This document shows, one piece after another, positions 26,691-35,602 of a DNA stretch of 64,000 nucleotides. A model generated the notes under the pieces. It saw nothing but the letters and a program-made list of their open reading frames with translations. It ran no database searches and was not told the DNA's origin. Within the stretch, counting starts at the first letter, position 1. Each line of letters starts with the position of its first letter. The translations under genes and the position numbers were made by a program. The stretch is from Calothrix sp. NIES-3974 (lineage in GTDB: Bacteria > Cyanobacteriota > Cyanobacteriia > Cyanobacteriales > Nostocaceae): contig NZ_AP018254.1 in the NCBI RefSeq assembly GCF_002368395.1, positions 4,960,001 to 5,024,000 of the forward strand, written 5' to 3'.

Positions 26691-29600
26691 TTAATCCGTA
26701 TAATCCTCCATCGGTGTACAGGAACAGACAAAATTGCGATCGCCGAATGCAGCATCAATCCGACCGACGCTGACCCAAAACTTACTATCCCGTGTCCAGG
26801 GTGCAGGGTAAGCTGCTTGTTCGCGACTGTAGGGATGGTTCCATTCCCCAGTAATCAAGCTTGCGGCTGTATGGGGAGCATTTTTGAGGGGATTGTCGGT
26901 GATGTCCATTTCTCCGGTTTCTATGGCAGCAATTTCCGCGCGAATGGCGATTAAGGCATCACAAAAACGGTCGAGTTCTGGTTGCGACTCACTTTCTGTG
27001 GGTTCCACCATAATTGTTCCCGCCACGGGCCATGATACAGTGGGGGCATGGAAGCCGTAGTCCATCAAACGTTTGGCAACATCATCAATTTCGATATTGG
27101 CGGTTTTTTTCAGATTACGTAAATCCAAAATACATTCGTGGGCTACGTAGCCATTACTACCCTTATACAGAACTGGGTAATAATTTTCTAAACGTTTGGC
27201 GATGTAGTTGGCATTGAGGATGGCAATTTTTGTTGCCTCTGTTAACCCGGCTGCACCCATCATCGCAATATACATCCAGGAAATCACTAAAATACTAGCA
27301 CTTCCCCAGGGTGCGGCGGAAACTGCCCCAATTCCCTGACTTCCTCCCGTGGCCACAACCGGATGACCAGGTAAAAACGGCACTAAGTGAGCCGCTACTC
27401 CAATGGGTCCCATTCCTGGACCACCGCCACCGTGGGGGATACAGAAGGTTTTATGCAGGTTCAAATGGCAGACATCTGCACCGATGTCACCGGGACGACA
27501 CAAACCAACCTGAGCATTCATGTTTGCCCCATCCATGTATACCTGACCACCGTACTCATGGACAATGGCACAAATTTCTTGGATTGCCGCTTCAAACACA
27601 CCGTGGGTGGAAGGATAGGTAACCATCAACGCGGCTAACTGATCGGCATATTTAGCTGCCTTCGCCTTCAAGTCTGCCACATCGATATTACCATCGCGAT
27701 CGCAATTTACAGCCACTACTTTCATGCCACACATGACCGCACTTGCGGGGTTAGTTCCGTGAGCGGAGGTGGGAATTAAACAAATATGGCGATTCCCTTC
27801 TCCCCGACTGCGATGGTATTCTCTAATTACCAGTAATCCCGTGTATTCTCCCTGGGAACCAGCGTTAGGCTGTAGGGATATACCTGCAAATCCGGTGATT
27901 TCTGCTAACCAGGTTTCCAACTGCTGAAATAGTATTTGATACCCTTTGGTTTGGCTGGGGGGTGCGAAGGGGTGAATCTGACCAAATTCTGCCCAAGTTA
28001 CCGGAATCATTTCGGCAGTAGCGTTCAGTTTCATCGTGCAGGAACCCAGGGGTATCATGGAAGTAGTTAGGGATAAATCCTGCCGTTCCAACCGTGATAA
28101 ATACCTTAATAATTCCGTTTCCGAATGGTAACTATTAAATACTGGGTGGGTGAGATAGGGACTTTGACGAGTGACTATGGCTGGGGAAATTTCATCCTGT
28201 AACTCATCCAAATTAAAGGGTAATTGATCCGTACCAGCAAAAATAGTCAACAGGTCAATTATATCCGCCTCCGTCGTGGTTTCATCCAGAGAAATTCCCA
28301 CCCCATCCGATGGGAACACCCTCAAATTAATTTTCTTGGCTTCGCATCGATCGAGAACATCAGCCAACTTGCGATCGCCTAATTCCACCCGCAAAGTATC
28401 AAAGAACCTTGCAGACCCCAAACCATAACCCAGACGTTTTAAACCTGCTGCCAATAGATTTGTATATCTGTGTACCCGTTCCGCAATTTTCCGTAAACCC
28501 TGGGGACCATGATATACCGCATACATACTCGCCATCACCGCCAACAACACCTGGGCAGTGCAAATATTACTCGTCGCCTTTTCCCGACGGATATGCTGTT
28601 CGCGGGTTTGTAAAGCCAATCTCAGGGCAGTTTTACCATGTACATCCTTCGATACACCAACAATCCGCCCCGGAACCAAACGCTTATATTCCTCCCTGGT
28701 CGCGAAATATGCCGCATGGGGACCACCGTAACCTAGGGGAATACCGAAACGCTGGGTACTACCAACGGCAATATCCGCACCCAACTCTCCCGGTGGTGTT
28801 AATAAACACAAACTCAACGGGTCAGCTGCAACCGTCACCAGCGCCCCGACCCCATGCGCTCTGGCGATAAATTCCCGGTAATCATACACCGTCCCGTCCG
28901 TCGCTGGATATTGGAGAATCGCCCCAAAAATCGGTGCTTGAAAATCAAACCCTTGATGGTCGCCAACAATTACCTCAATCCCTAACGCTTCAGCCCGTGT
29001 CCGTAACACGTCGATTGTTTGGGGATGGCAATCTTGAGCCACAAAAAAACTATTAGCTTTCGTTTTGGAAACCGCAAAACTCATACTCATCGCCTCTGCG
29101 GCGGCGGTTGCTTCGTCTAACAGGGATGCATTGGCAATTTCCAACCCTGTTAAATCAATTACCATCGTTTGGAAGTTCAGTAAAGCCTGCAAACGACCCT
29201 GGGCAATTTCCGGTTGATAGGGAGTATAGGCTGTATACCAACCCGGATTTTCCAAAATGTTCCGTAAAATTACAGGGGGTGTAATGCAGTTATAATATCC
29301 CATACCAATATAGGAACGGTAAACCTGATTTTGGGCGGCAATTTGCTTCAGGGTCGCTAATGCAGCAGTTTCACTGAGAGCCTCCGGTAGATTTAAAGCC
29401 TGTTCCCGACGGATATTAGCTGGAACCGTGAGTGCAATTAATTCATCCAAACTGGAAATCCCCAAAACCTCCAGCATTTTTTCCACTTGGTCTGGGGATG
29501 GACCAATATGGCGGTTGACAAAACCCCCTAACCTATCCTCAACTCCTTTATCTGTAGTCGATGCAAGCGTTGACTGCGGACGAGGTGCATAGATAACCAC
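26691..29600 (-). CDS. gcvP: glycine dehydrogenase (decarboxylating), P protein
   Basis: The protein has 969 residues with a GTG start at 29598-29600, preceded by GGAGAAG. It is the full-length single-chain P protein. The N-terminal half has [26 protein letters not shown] and [19 protein letters not shown]. The C-terminal half has the PLP-binding lysine in [20 protein letters not shown], where the motif H-K-T precedes the glycine-rich loop. It decarboxylates glycine with PLP and passes the aminomethyl group to the lipoyl H protein. In cyanobacteria this is a main route for photorespiratory 2-phosphoglycolate salvage. gcvT and gcvH are not adjacent. No glycine riboswitch was recognised in the leader. 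Confidence 0.97.
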   Translation of the reverse strand: MVIYAPRPQSTLASTTDKGVEDRLGGFVNRHIGPSPDQVEKMLEVLGISSLDELIALTVPANIRREQALNLPEALSETAALATLKQIAAQNQVYRSYIGMGYYNCITPPVILRNILENPGWYTAYTPYQPEIAQGRLQALLNFQTMVIDLTGLEIANASLLDEATAAAEAMSMSFAVSKTKANSFFVAQDCHPQTIDVLRTRAEALGIEVIVGDHQGFDFQAPIFGAILQYPATDGTVYDYREFIARAHGVGALVTVAADPLSLCLLTPPGELGADIAVGSTQRFGIPLGYGGPHAAYFATREEYKRLVPGRIVGVSKDVHGKTALRLALQTREQHIRREKATSNICTAQVLLAVMASMYAVYHGPQGLRKIAERVHRYTNLLAAGLKRLGYGLGSARFFDTLRVELGDRKLADVLDRCEAKKINLRVFPSDGVGISLDETTTEADIIDLLTIFAGTDQLPFNLDELQDEISPAIVTRQSPYLTHPVFNSYHSETELLRYLSRLERQDLSLTTSMIPLGSCTMKLNATAEMIPVTWAEFGQIHPFAPPSQTKGYQILFQQLETWLAEITGFAGISLQPNAGSQGEYTGLLVIREYHRSRGEGNRHICLIPTSAHGTNPASAVMCGMKVVAVNCDRDGNIDVADLKAKAAKYADQLAALMVTYPSTHGVFEAAIQEICAIVHEYGGQVYMDGANMNAQVGLCRPGDIGADVCHLNLHKTFCIPHGGGGPGMGPIGVAAHLVPFLPGHPVVATGGSQGIGAVSAAPWGSASILVISWMYIAMMGAAGLTEATKIAILNANYIAKRLENYYPVLYKGSNGYVAHECILDLRNLKKTANIEIDDVAKRLMDYGFHAPTVSWPVAGTIMVEPTESESQPELDRFCDALIAIRAEIAAIETGEMDITDNPLKNAPHTAASLITGEWNHPYSREQAAYPAPWTRDSKFWVSVGRIDAAFGDRNFVCSCTPMEDYTD

Positions 29601-30208
29601 AAATAATCTTCTCCGAACGCGACTACTTAATTCTTAACATTTTGCAATCAGTATAGGTGAGGAAACGGTGGTAATGTATCGATTTAGTTAAAATTTATTG
29701 ATGATTTGAGGAAACAGGGGAAAACTTTAGAGGGAGTGGGGAGTAGGGAGTAGAGACGACCCGTGGGGTCGTCTGACCCGTGGGGTCGTCTGTACAGGGA
29801 GTAGGGAGTGGTGGGAAAATCAAGCATTACTCAAGGTTTTCTCACTACCTGGCTCAAAATGCAGATTGAGGCTTTAATAAACCATGATTCTTGACCTATT
29901 TGTGTCTCCCTGTATTTTCCTGTTGGTGGATGCGATCGCTGGCTTTTTTTGTAGTACCATTTCACTAAAATTTTGACACATACATTTTCTTCCCTGCTCC
30001 CCCTTAGCTATCAACTCCAAAGTCAAACGGTATAATACCTCCCCCCCCTCTCCAAACCCCAGAAAAAATAGTATATTTTATTACTTAAATCCAATTAGCG
30101 GTCAACCGTCAACACTTAACACTCACAAGTCAAATACTCAACAAAAATCAGTATATTTCATCACTTAAGTTTCCTAACCATTCCCAACCATCATAATGTC
30201 ATCTACCC
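29601..30208. other. divergent intergenic region between gcvP and the permease genes
   Basis: About 608 bp must contain both divergent promoters. It holds a compound repeat at 29720-29862 and AT-rich sequence with TCAACCGTCAACAC-type motifs near 30104 that recur elsewhere in the window (16310, 43233, 46925, 56155, 63573). No gene is supported. Confidence 0.5.
29720..29862 (+). repeat. MITE-like repeat copy G with nested palindromes
   Basis: The flanks match the GGATTTCTCAC family interior (ACTTTAGAGGGAGTGGGG on the left; GGGAAAATCAAGCATTACTCAA on the right). The centre is interrupted by two hairpins in tandem at 29754-29774 (AGACGACCC / GGGTCGTCT) and 29775-29787 (GACCC / GGGTC). One repeat family has inserted in, or expanded inside, another. 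Confidence 0.55.
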
Positions 30209-31174
30209 ATGAATAAATATCTGCTTCAGCGTCTATTAACCTCCATTCCCATATTAATCGCCATCAGTCTGGTGATTTTTACAATTTTGGCATTAGCTCC
30301 CGGAGACCCAATGGGTGAGTTTGCCCTTAATCCATCGATTACAGCAGAAGTCAGAGAAAATATTAGAAAGTCTTTTGGTTTAGATCAACCAATATATATT
30401 CGCTATTTCAAATGGATTGTAGCCTTTGTTACTGGCGATATGGGCTATTCATTTACTAGTCGTAGTCCAGTGAGTGAGTTAATTCTTCAGCGTCTACCAA
30501 CAACGCTGTGGGTTGTTGGTTCTGCCTACTTTTTTGGTGCATTATTAGCTGTTCCCTTGGGGGTAATTTCTGCTCTCAAACGCAATTCTATCTTTGATAC
30601 GATTTTGACGACGTTAGTATTTATTGGTTTTTCTTTGCCGACTTTTTTTACAGGCTTACTATTTATCATTATTTTTAGCGTGCAATTAAAGTGGTTTCCT
30701 TTTATTTATAACAGTACTTTAGAGATAAAAGATTGGAGCAGTTTGGTAGAACAAATCAAACAATCAATTATGCCAATCTCTGTATTAGCCCTGTGGCAAA
30801 TTGCGATGTTAATGCGTTTTGTGCGGTCGGAGGTATTAGAAAATATTCACCAAGACTATGTGCGTACCGCCTATGCTAAGGGTTTATCTAATTTTCGAGT
30901 AATTATTTATCATATTTTACGCAATGCCTTGATTCCAGTTGTCACTTTAGTTGCTTTAGATGTTCCCAGTGTATTTACTGGAGCTTTAGTGACAGAAAAG
31001 GTGTTTCGAGTTCCGGGAATTGGGGCCTTATTAATTGATTCAATTTACCATAATGATACGCCTGTAATTATGTCCATTACCTTTATCTATGCGATTCTCA
31101 TTGTTTTATTTAATTTGGTGGCGGATGTTCTTTACAGTTTTCTCGACCCTCGTGTTAATTATACCAAGACGTAA
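30209..31174 (+). CDS. peptide/nickel-type ABC transporter permease, DppB/OppB family
   Basis: The protein has 321 residues from an ATG at 30209. It has the family's N-terminal helix (LLQRLLTSIPILIAISLVIF), the LAPGDPM motif, an extracytoplasmic segment (FGLDQPIYIRYFKWI), and the EAA loop VRTAYAKGLSNFRVIIYHILRNALIP that contacts the ATPase, with six membrane helices in all. It forms a heterodimeric channel with the DppC-type permease encoded 128 bp downstream. The substrate-binding lipoprotein at 32507 is probably its partner. No ATPase genes are in the window. The substrate may be oligopeptides, but this cannot be decided from sequence. Confidence 0.93.
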   Translation: MNKYLLQRLLTSIPILIAISLVIFTILALAPGDPMGEFALNPSITAEVRENIRKSFGLDQPIYIRYFKWIVAFVTGDMGYSFTSRSPVSELILQRLPTTLWVVGSAYFFGALLAVPLGVISALKRNSIFDTILTTLVFIGFSLPTFFTGLLFIIIFSVQLKWFPFIYNSTLEIKDWSSLVEQIKQSIMPISVLALWQIAMLMRFVRSEVLENIHQDYVRTAYAKGLSNFRVIIYHILRNALIPVVTLVALDVPSVFTGALVTEKVFRVPGIGALLIDSIYHNDTPVIMSITFIYAILIVLFNLVADVLYSFLDPRVNYTKT

Positions 31175-31243
31175 CATGTTAGGTCTCTACAGGAATAACA
31201 TGTTAGGTCTCTACAGGAATAAAATGTTACGTCTCTACGGGAA
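31172..31243 (+). repeat. three tandem 24-bp repeats at the permease stop codon
   Basis: Units at 31172-31195 and 31196-31219 are identical (TAACATGTTAGGTCTCTAC plus 5 nt). The third at 31220-31243 has three changes. The first unit starts with the TAA stop of the upstream permease. They carry the GTCTCTAC end of the window's palindrome family. Confidence 0.8.
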
Positions 31244-31302
31244 TTGGTAACAGTATGTGATTTCTGAACTAGAAATTTTCAATTATTAAACTTAAACGTA
31301 AT

Positions 31303-32253
31303 ATGGTCAAAACAATACTGAAAAAAATCGCCAACTCCCAACCCGTATCTGGATTAACTACCGCCAATAAATCTGATAATTTAGGAAACAGAGGTAAAGA
31401 TGGATGGAGGAAATTTCGACGCAATCCCCAAGCCATATTCGGTACAGTTATCCTAGTGATTATTGTCTTGGGTGTAATTTTTGGGCCACTGGTTTATGGT
31501 AATTCTGTCAATCAAATTGACTTTGCCAAATCAACCCTTCCTCCCACTTGGCAACATCCCTTTGGAACTAATGATTTGGGTCAAGATATTTTAGCAAGGA
31601 TATTATATGGTGGCAGAATCTCCATTGCTGTGGGGATTTTTTCCATGTTGGTGGCCATATCTTTAGGGATATTAATTGGTGCGATGTCGGGATTTTATGG
31701 TGGTTGGATAGATATGATATTAATGCGGTTTACCGATTTGTGTTTAGCCCTTCCCCGACTACCCCTGCTATTATTAATTATATTTTTGTTTCGTGATTCC
31801 CTCAAAGCGATCGCAGGAGCGGAGTTAGGTATATTTATCTTAATTGTTCTTCTAATTGGGGGACTAAACTGGATGTCTGTTGCGAGGTTGGTTCGAGCGG
31901 GTTTTTTAACGGTACGGGAAATGGAGTTTGTAATTGCAGCTCGTGCAATTGGAGCTTCACCGAGTCGTTTAATCTGGATTCATATTCTCCCGAATGTCAT
32001 CAGTCCGGTTTTGGTCTCTGCAACCCTTTCTGTGAGTGCTGCAATTATCACCGAATCGACTTTGAGTTTCCTCGGTTTAGGTTTTCCTCCAGATATCCCC
32101 ACTTGGGGAAGAATGCTCTATGACGCACAAAATTTTTTAGAAATTGCTCCCCACATGGTAATTTTTCCCGGTACTGCCATATTTCTCACAGTCTTAAGTA
32201 TTAATTATATTGGTGATGCTTTGAGGGATGCCCTAGACCCAAGATTATCATGA
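31303..32253 (+). CDS. peptide/nickel-type ABC transporter permease, DppC/OppC family
   Basis: The protein has 316 residues from an ATG at 31303. An N-terminal cytoplasmic segment (WRKFRRNPQAIFGTVILVI) leads to the first helix, then HPFGTNDLGQDILARILYGGRISI, the family signature of DppC. The EAA loop is VIAARAIGASPSRLIWIHILPN and the C-terminal signature is TLSFLGLGFPPDIPTWGRML. It is the second half of the channel. The 128-bp space to the upstream permease holds three tandem repeats, so coupling of expression is not certain. It converges on the binding-protein gene. Confidence 0.93.
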   Translation: MVKTILKKIANSQPVSGLTTANKSDNLGNRGKDGWRKFRRNPQAIFGTVILVIIVLGVIFGPLVYGNSVNQIDFAKSTLPPTWQHPFGTNDLGQDILARILYGGRISIAVGIFSMLVAISLGILIGAMSGFYGGWIDMILMRFTDLCLALPRLPLLLLIIFLFRDSLKAIAGAELGIFILIVLLIGGLNWMSVARLVRAGFLTVREMEFVIAARAIGASPSRLIWIHILPNVISPVLVSATLSVSAAIITESTLSFLGLGFPPDIPTWGRMLYDAQNFLEIAPHMVIFPGTAIFLTVLSINYIGDALRDALDPRLS

Positions 32254-32274
32254 TTCAACCTGAATTCGATTCCT

Positions 32275-32367
32275 GGATTTCTCACGAGTAAGTTATGAGT
32301 CTTGGGTGACGGATTAACTTTTCTTCTACTCCCTACTCCCTTTAAGTTTTAGGGTTTTGTGAGAAAT
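32275..32367 (-). repeat. MITE-like repeat family, copy B
   Basis: It runs from GGATTTCTCACGAGTAAG to GTTTTGTGAGAAAT, with inverted ends ATTTCTCAC / GTGAGAAAT and an internal TACTCCCTACTCCC tract. It is in the opposite orientation to copy A. It lies in the 253-bp convergent gap between the permease and binding-protein genes. Confidence 0.65.
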
Positions 32368-32417
32368 GGGGGGATGGATATCCTCAAATTCGGGTTTGAA
32401 TTGAAAATTTTACATTA

Positions 32418-32448
32418 TGTAGAGACGTAGAATTGCTACGTCTCTACA
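32418..32448. terminator. strong hairpin between convergent genes
   Basis: TGTAGAGACGTAG and its exact inverse form a 13-bp perfect stem around AATTG. It sits 59 bp past the stop of the binding-protein gene (minus strand) and 165 bp past the permease stop. There is no T-run, so it may only pause transcription. It belongs to the dispersed GAGACG palindrome family. Confidence 0.4.
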
Positions 32449-32506
32449 TATATCGACGATAATTTTGGTATTAACACAAAATATAATCAGCAATATCACC
32501 CATTTC

Positions 32507-34267
32507 CTATTTCCGTTTCCACTCTTTAATATTCCAAGTTTTTGTATCCCAGGGGGTCAATTCCACTCCAGCTAAACGATTACTAATGCCATCTACTTCT
32601 GCACGAGCAACCAAAGGAATTACAACCGCATCTTGAATTAATAAATCATTCATTTTGATAAACAACTGCTGTCGTTTCTGGGTATCTAATTCTGTGGTTG
32701 ACTGTTTCCAGAGTTTATCGTATTCCGGATTACAATAACGGGCATAGTTCTGTTTCGACCAATTATTTTGCTTGGTGGGAATTTCGTCACAAGTCCAATT
32801 TTTCATGTATGCACCGGGGTCGGGATTACTATTACCGCTAGAAAACATTTGCATATCAGCTTGAAAGCGGTTAATTGTATCTGGATTAGCTGGGTCGCCG
32901 GAAAATAAGATACTGGGGTCAATACTTTTTAATTCCACCTTCACCCCTAAAGAAGTTAAATTTTGTTTGACAATTTCCTGGATTTTTTGTCTCAATGGAT
33001 TCACCGAAGTCTGAAACAAAACACTTAATTCCACACCATCTTTATCAAGAATACCATTGCCATTACTATCTTTCCATCCAGCTTCCTGCAATAAAGCAGC
33101 AGCCTTTTCTAAATTAAATTCCAATTTATTATTCGGTGAAGCGTAACTTTCTGGTGCAACTAAAATATTTGCTGTGGGAGTGGCTGTCACCCCATATAAT
33201 TGTTTGACAATGGTTTCGCGGTCAATGGCATAATTAAAGGCTTGACGTACTTTTTTATCCCGGAAAAACGGGTGGGGAAATTTTAAACTTGAACGTTCAC
33301 CATCACTTGTTTGTTGATTCGGGTCAGTTTGATTCAGTAAAATTCGCTCGACAAAACTTCCCTTACTTATCCTGACTTGTCCTTTTCCAGCCGATTCTAA
33401 CTGTTTGAGAATTGGTGCTTCCACCAACAAATTCCAAGCAAAGTCTGCATCTTGAGTTTGCAAAACTGCTCTTGCTGCGGAGGTTGCATCTCCACCACCC
33501 TTGAGTTCTACCCGTTTAAAGAAGGGTTTACCAGCTTCACGAAAGAAGGGATTTGGCTCATAAATAATAATATCACCGGGCTTAAATTGCACAACACGAT
33601 AGGGACCTGTTCCGATGGGTTGGAGATTTGCTGGTGCTTCCCTTGCATTGGCTCCATTATATTTAGCAAAAATATGACGGGGTAAAATCATCCCATTTAA
33701 ACCGACAAAAGGTAGGGACCAAGCGGGATTTTTATCGTGAAAATTGATTTTAACTGTATATTTATCGACTGCTTCGACACTTTTGACGGCTTCATAATTA
33801 CCAGTGGTGGTTGCAGCAACGGCTGGATTAGAAAGATATTGATAGGTAAACACCACATCATCAGCTGTAAAAGGAGTTCCATCCGACCATTTCACATCTT
33901 GTTTTAACTTCCAGGTGACAGATCTACCATCTTTAGCTAATCCTCCGTTTTCAATGCTAGGAATTTCTGCGGCTAAAAATGGAATTAATTGAGCATTCTC
34001 GTCAAAACTAGCTAATGGTTCATAGGTAATCCGACTACCTTCAAAATCCTTACTACCGGGAGACAAATGGGGATTTAGGATAGTTGGTGCTTGCCAATAC
34101 AATAGCTTTAAAAGGGTATTATTTGCAGTCGTATTTGCAGGTTGTGGATTATTCGATGCACCCGGTTGGGGGGGTGAGCAAGCTGTGAGCAAAAATATGC
34201 CTGTAATGGAAACCGAGAATATCTGATGGCGCAATGGTTTTCGGAATAACTGACTGAGGATGGACAT
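32507..34267 (-). CDS. peptide-type ABC transporter substrate-binding lipoprotein
   Basis: The protein has 586 residues from an ATG at 34265-34267. The signal region ends in the lipobox FLLTACSPPQ, then a short Asn/Pro linker and an SBP_bac_5 (DppA/OppA) fold: LLYWQAPTILNPHLSPGSKD, DGRSVTWKLKQDVKWSDGTP, FTADDVVFTYQYL, IGTGPYRVVQF and KVRQAFNYAIDRETIVKQLYG. All class C binding-protein blocks are present and the length fits. It converges on the two permease genes and probably delivers substrate to them. Confidence 0.93.
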   Translation of the reverse strand: MSILSQLFRKPLRHQIFSVSITGIFLLTACSPPQPGASNNPQPANTTANNTLLKLLYWQAPTILNPHLSPGSKDFEGSRITYEPLASFDENAQLIPFLAAEIPSIENGGLAKDGRSVTWKLKQDVKWSDGTPFTADDVVFTYQYLSNPAVAATTTGNYEAVKSVEAVDKYTVKINFHDKNPAWSLPFVGLNGMILPRHIFAKYNGANAREAPANLQPIGTGPYRVVQFKPGDIIIYEPNPFFREAGKPFFKRVELKGGGDATSAARAVLQTQDADFAWNLLVEAPILKQLESAGKGQVRISKGSFVERILLNQTDPNQQTSDGERSSLKFPHPFFRDKKVRQAFNYAIDRETIVKQLYGVTATPTANILVAPESYASPNNKLEFNLEKAAALLQEAGWKDSNGNGILDKDGVELSVLFQTSVNPLRQKIQEIVKQNLTSLGVKVELKSIDPSILFSGDPANPDTINRFQADMQMFSSGNSNPDPGAYMKNWTCDEIPTKQNNWSKQNYARYCNPEYDKLWKQSTTELDTQKRQQLFIKMNDLLIQDAVVIPLVARAEVDGISNRLAGVELTPWDTKTWNIKEWKRK

Positions 34268-34485
34268 GTTGTTAGCAGGCGAAAATCATAAATTATCTAA
34301 TTGTATATCTTGAGGCTTGATTGTCTAGCAACCTATGTTGAAAATTTGAACATATTTTCTTGACATTTGCATTTATTCATCATCGAGAAATGTCTGGAGG
34401 AATGCAAATAATTATTTTTTTCTACGAGGGTGAGTCAATCTTGGGATAACTTCCGTTTGCCAAACAACATTGCAAACAAATAACT

Positions 34486-35385
34486 ATGTACAAATCTATA
34501 GATAACAGCCAAATCGCCGCTAACCGAGCATTAGAAATAGAGATATTTACTAATCAAATGAAGCGAGGAGTATGGTGCTTAGGGGTTGCGGCTTGGATAT
34601 TTGCTAGTTTAGAACGAGCGATCGCAATTTTTTCTACTTCCTATTTACATCTTGCTAGTCTTACCCAATTATTCCCACCAATATTATTTTTATTAACTTG
34701 GCTATTCCTCAAACCGGAAGTAACTCCAACCCCAATTCCTACTTATTTCCCCCTGATTCATACCAATGAAAGTCAGCAACTTAGCTCGGATGATTCACCC
34801 TTTCCCCTCAAACTGAAAAAATACCATTTAATCAGCCAAGAATACATATTACCCTTTTCCTATCTTTGCCAAATTTACCACTTACTCAACCTCAAACATC
34901 TAGAAACAATCCATCGATTCAGCTTAAACCATCTGCAAATCGTCAGTGTCACCCATACCCAACCCACCCGACAGGGTGGCAAAATCAAGTTCACCACAGC
35001 CTTGAATTCTCCCTGGAATCCCCTGCGGATCTGGAGACAACCACTTGTGGAAGTTGATTTAACCCTACACAATCCCTACACAGTTGAATTAAGCATCCCC
35101 GTTTACAACCGCAAACGCATCACCGTCATGTTTAACGTTCTTCCCCTAACGGAAGAAGAACATTACTTTTTCATTGACATCTATAGCGATTTACAATGGT
35201 TCCGACCTTTTTTGCAAATTATCCTCCACTTTGCTGCTTGTCTCACCCTATTTGAGGACCTATCCTACCTCAAATCCCTCCAACAACGTCAAGTGCAGAG
35301 GTTATTCCAGGAAAATCAGTTTCCTCAACACCAAAATATGTGGTTATATCGGCGGTTTGTAGAGGTTTGGGAGGGGAATGTGTAG
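34486..35385 (+). CDS. hypothetical membrane protein
   Basis: The protein has 299 residues from an ATG at 34486. Two membrane helices lie near the N-terminus (GVWCLGVAAWIFASLE and LFPPILFLLTWLFL), followed by a Pro/Ser-rich loop and a mostly soluble C-terminal domain of about 200 residues with basic and aromatic residues. A last hydrophobic stretch (PFLQIILHFAACLTLFEDL) is near residue 250. No family is recognised. The gene starts 218 bp from the divergent binding-protein gene and ends just before a palindrome. Two shadow frames overlap it. Confidence 0.6.
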   Translation: MYKSIDNSQIAANRALEIEIFTNQMKRGVWCLGVAAWIFASLERAIAIFSTSYLHLASLTQLFPPILFLLTWLFLKPEVTPTPIPTYFPLIHTNESQQLSSDDSPFPLKLKKYHLISQEYILPFSYLCQIYHLLNLKHLETIHRFSLNHLQIVSVTHTQPTRQGGKIKFTTALNSPWNPLRIWRQPLVEVDLTLHNPYTVELSIPVYNRKRITVMFNVLPLTEEEHYFFIDIYSDLQWFRPFLQIILHFAACLTLFEDLSYLKSLQQRQVQRLFQENQFPQHQNMWLYRRFVEVWEGNV

Positions 35386-35414
35386 AGATGTGTGGAGACG
35401 ACCCGACGGGATGT

Positions 35415-35443
35415 GTAGAGACGACCCGACGGGTCGTCTCTAC
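35415..35443. repeat. 13-bp-stem palindrome (GAGACGACCC family)
   Basis: GTAGAGACGACCC and its exact inverse surround GAC. A partial copy (GGAGACGACCCGACGGG) lies directly upstream at 35394-35410. It lies 30 bp after the stop of the upstream gene and could end its transcript. Confidence 0.7.
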
Positions 35444-35602
35444 GGAATTTGTCAAATTTATTTTTTCCCGACACCCCATTGCTATCCAAATGTCAATATA
35501 TCCTCAAATTTCTGTCAAAAAATCTAGGTTGAATTAAACTTTTCTACTAAAATGAAATATTAACTACAGAATTTAATCATTACTTTAGCTATCAACCGAG
35601 GT

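Noticed and set aside
29601-29700. glycine riboswitch upstream of gcvP
   Set aside because: The leader shows neither the conserved glycine aptamer core nor tandem hairpins; only a simple ribosome-binding site is visible.
31172-31243. CRISPR array
   Set aside because: The 24-bp units are directly abutting with no spacers, and there are only three.
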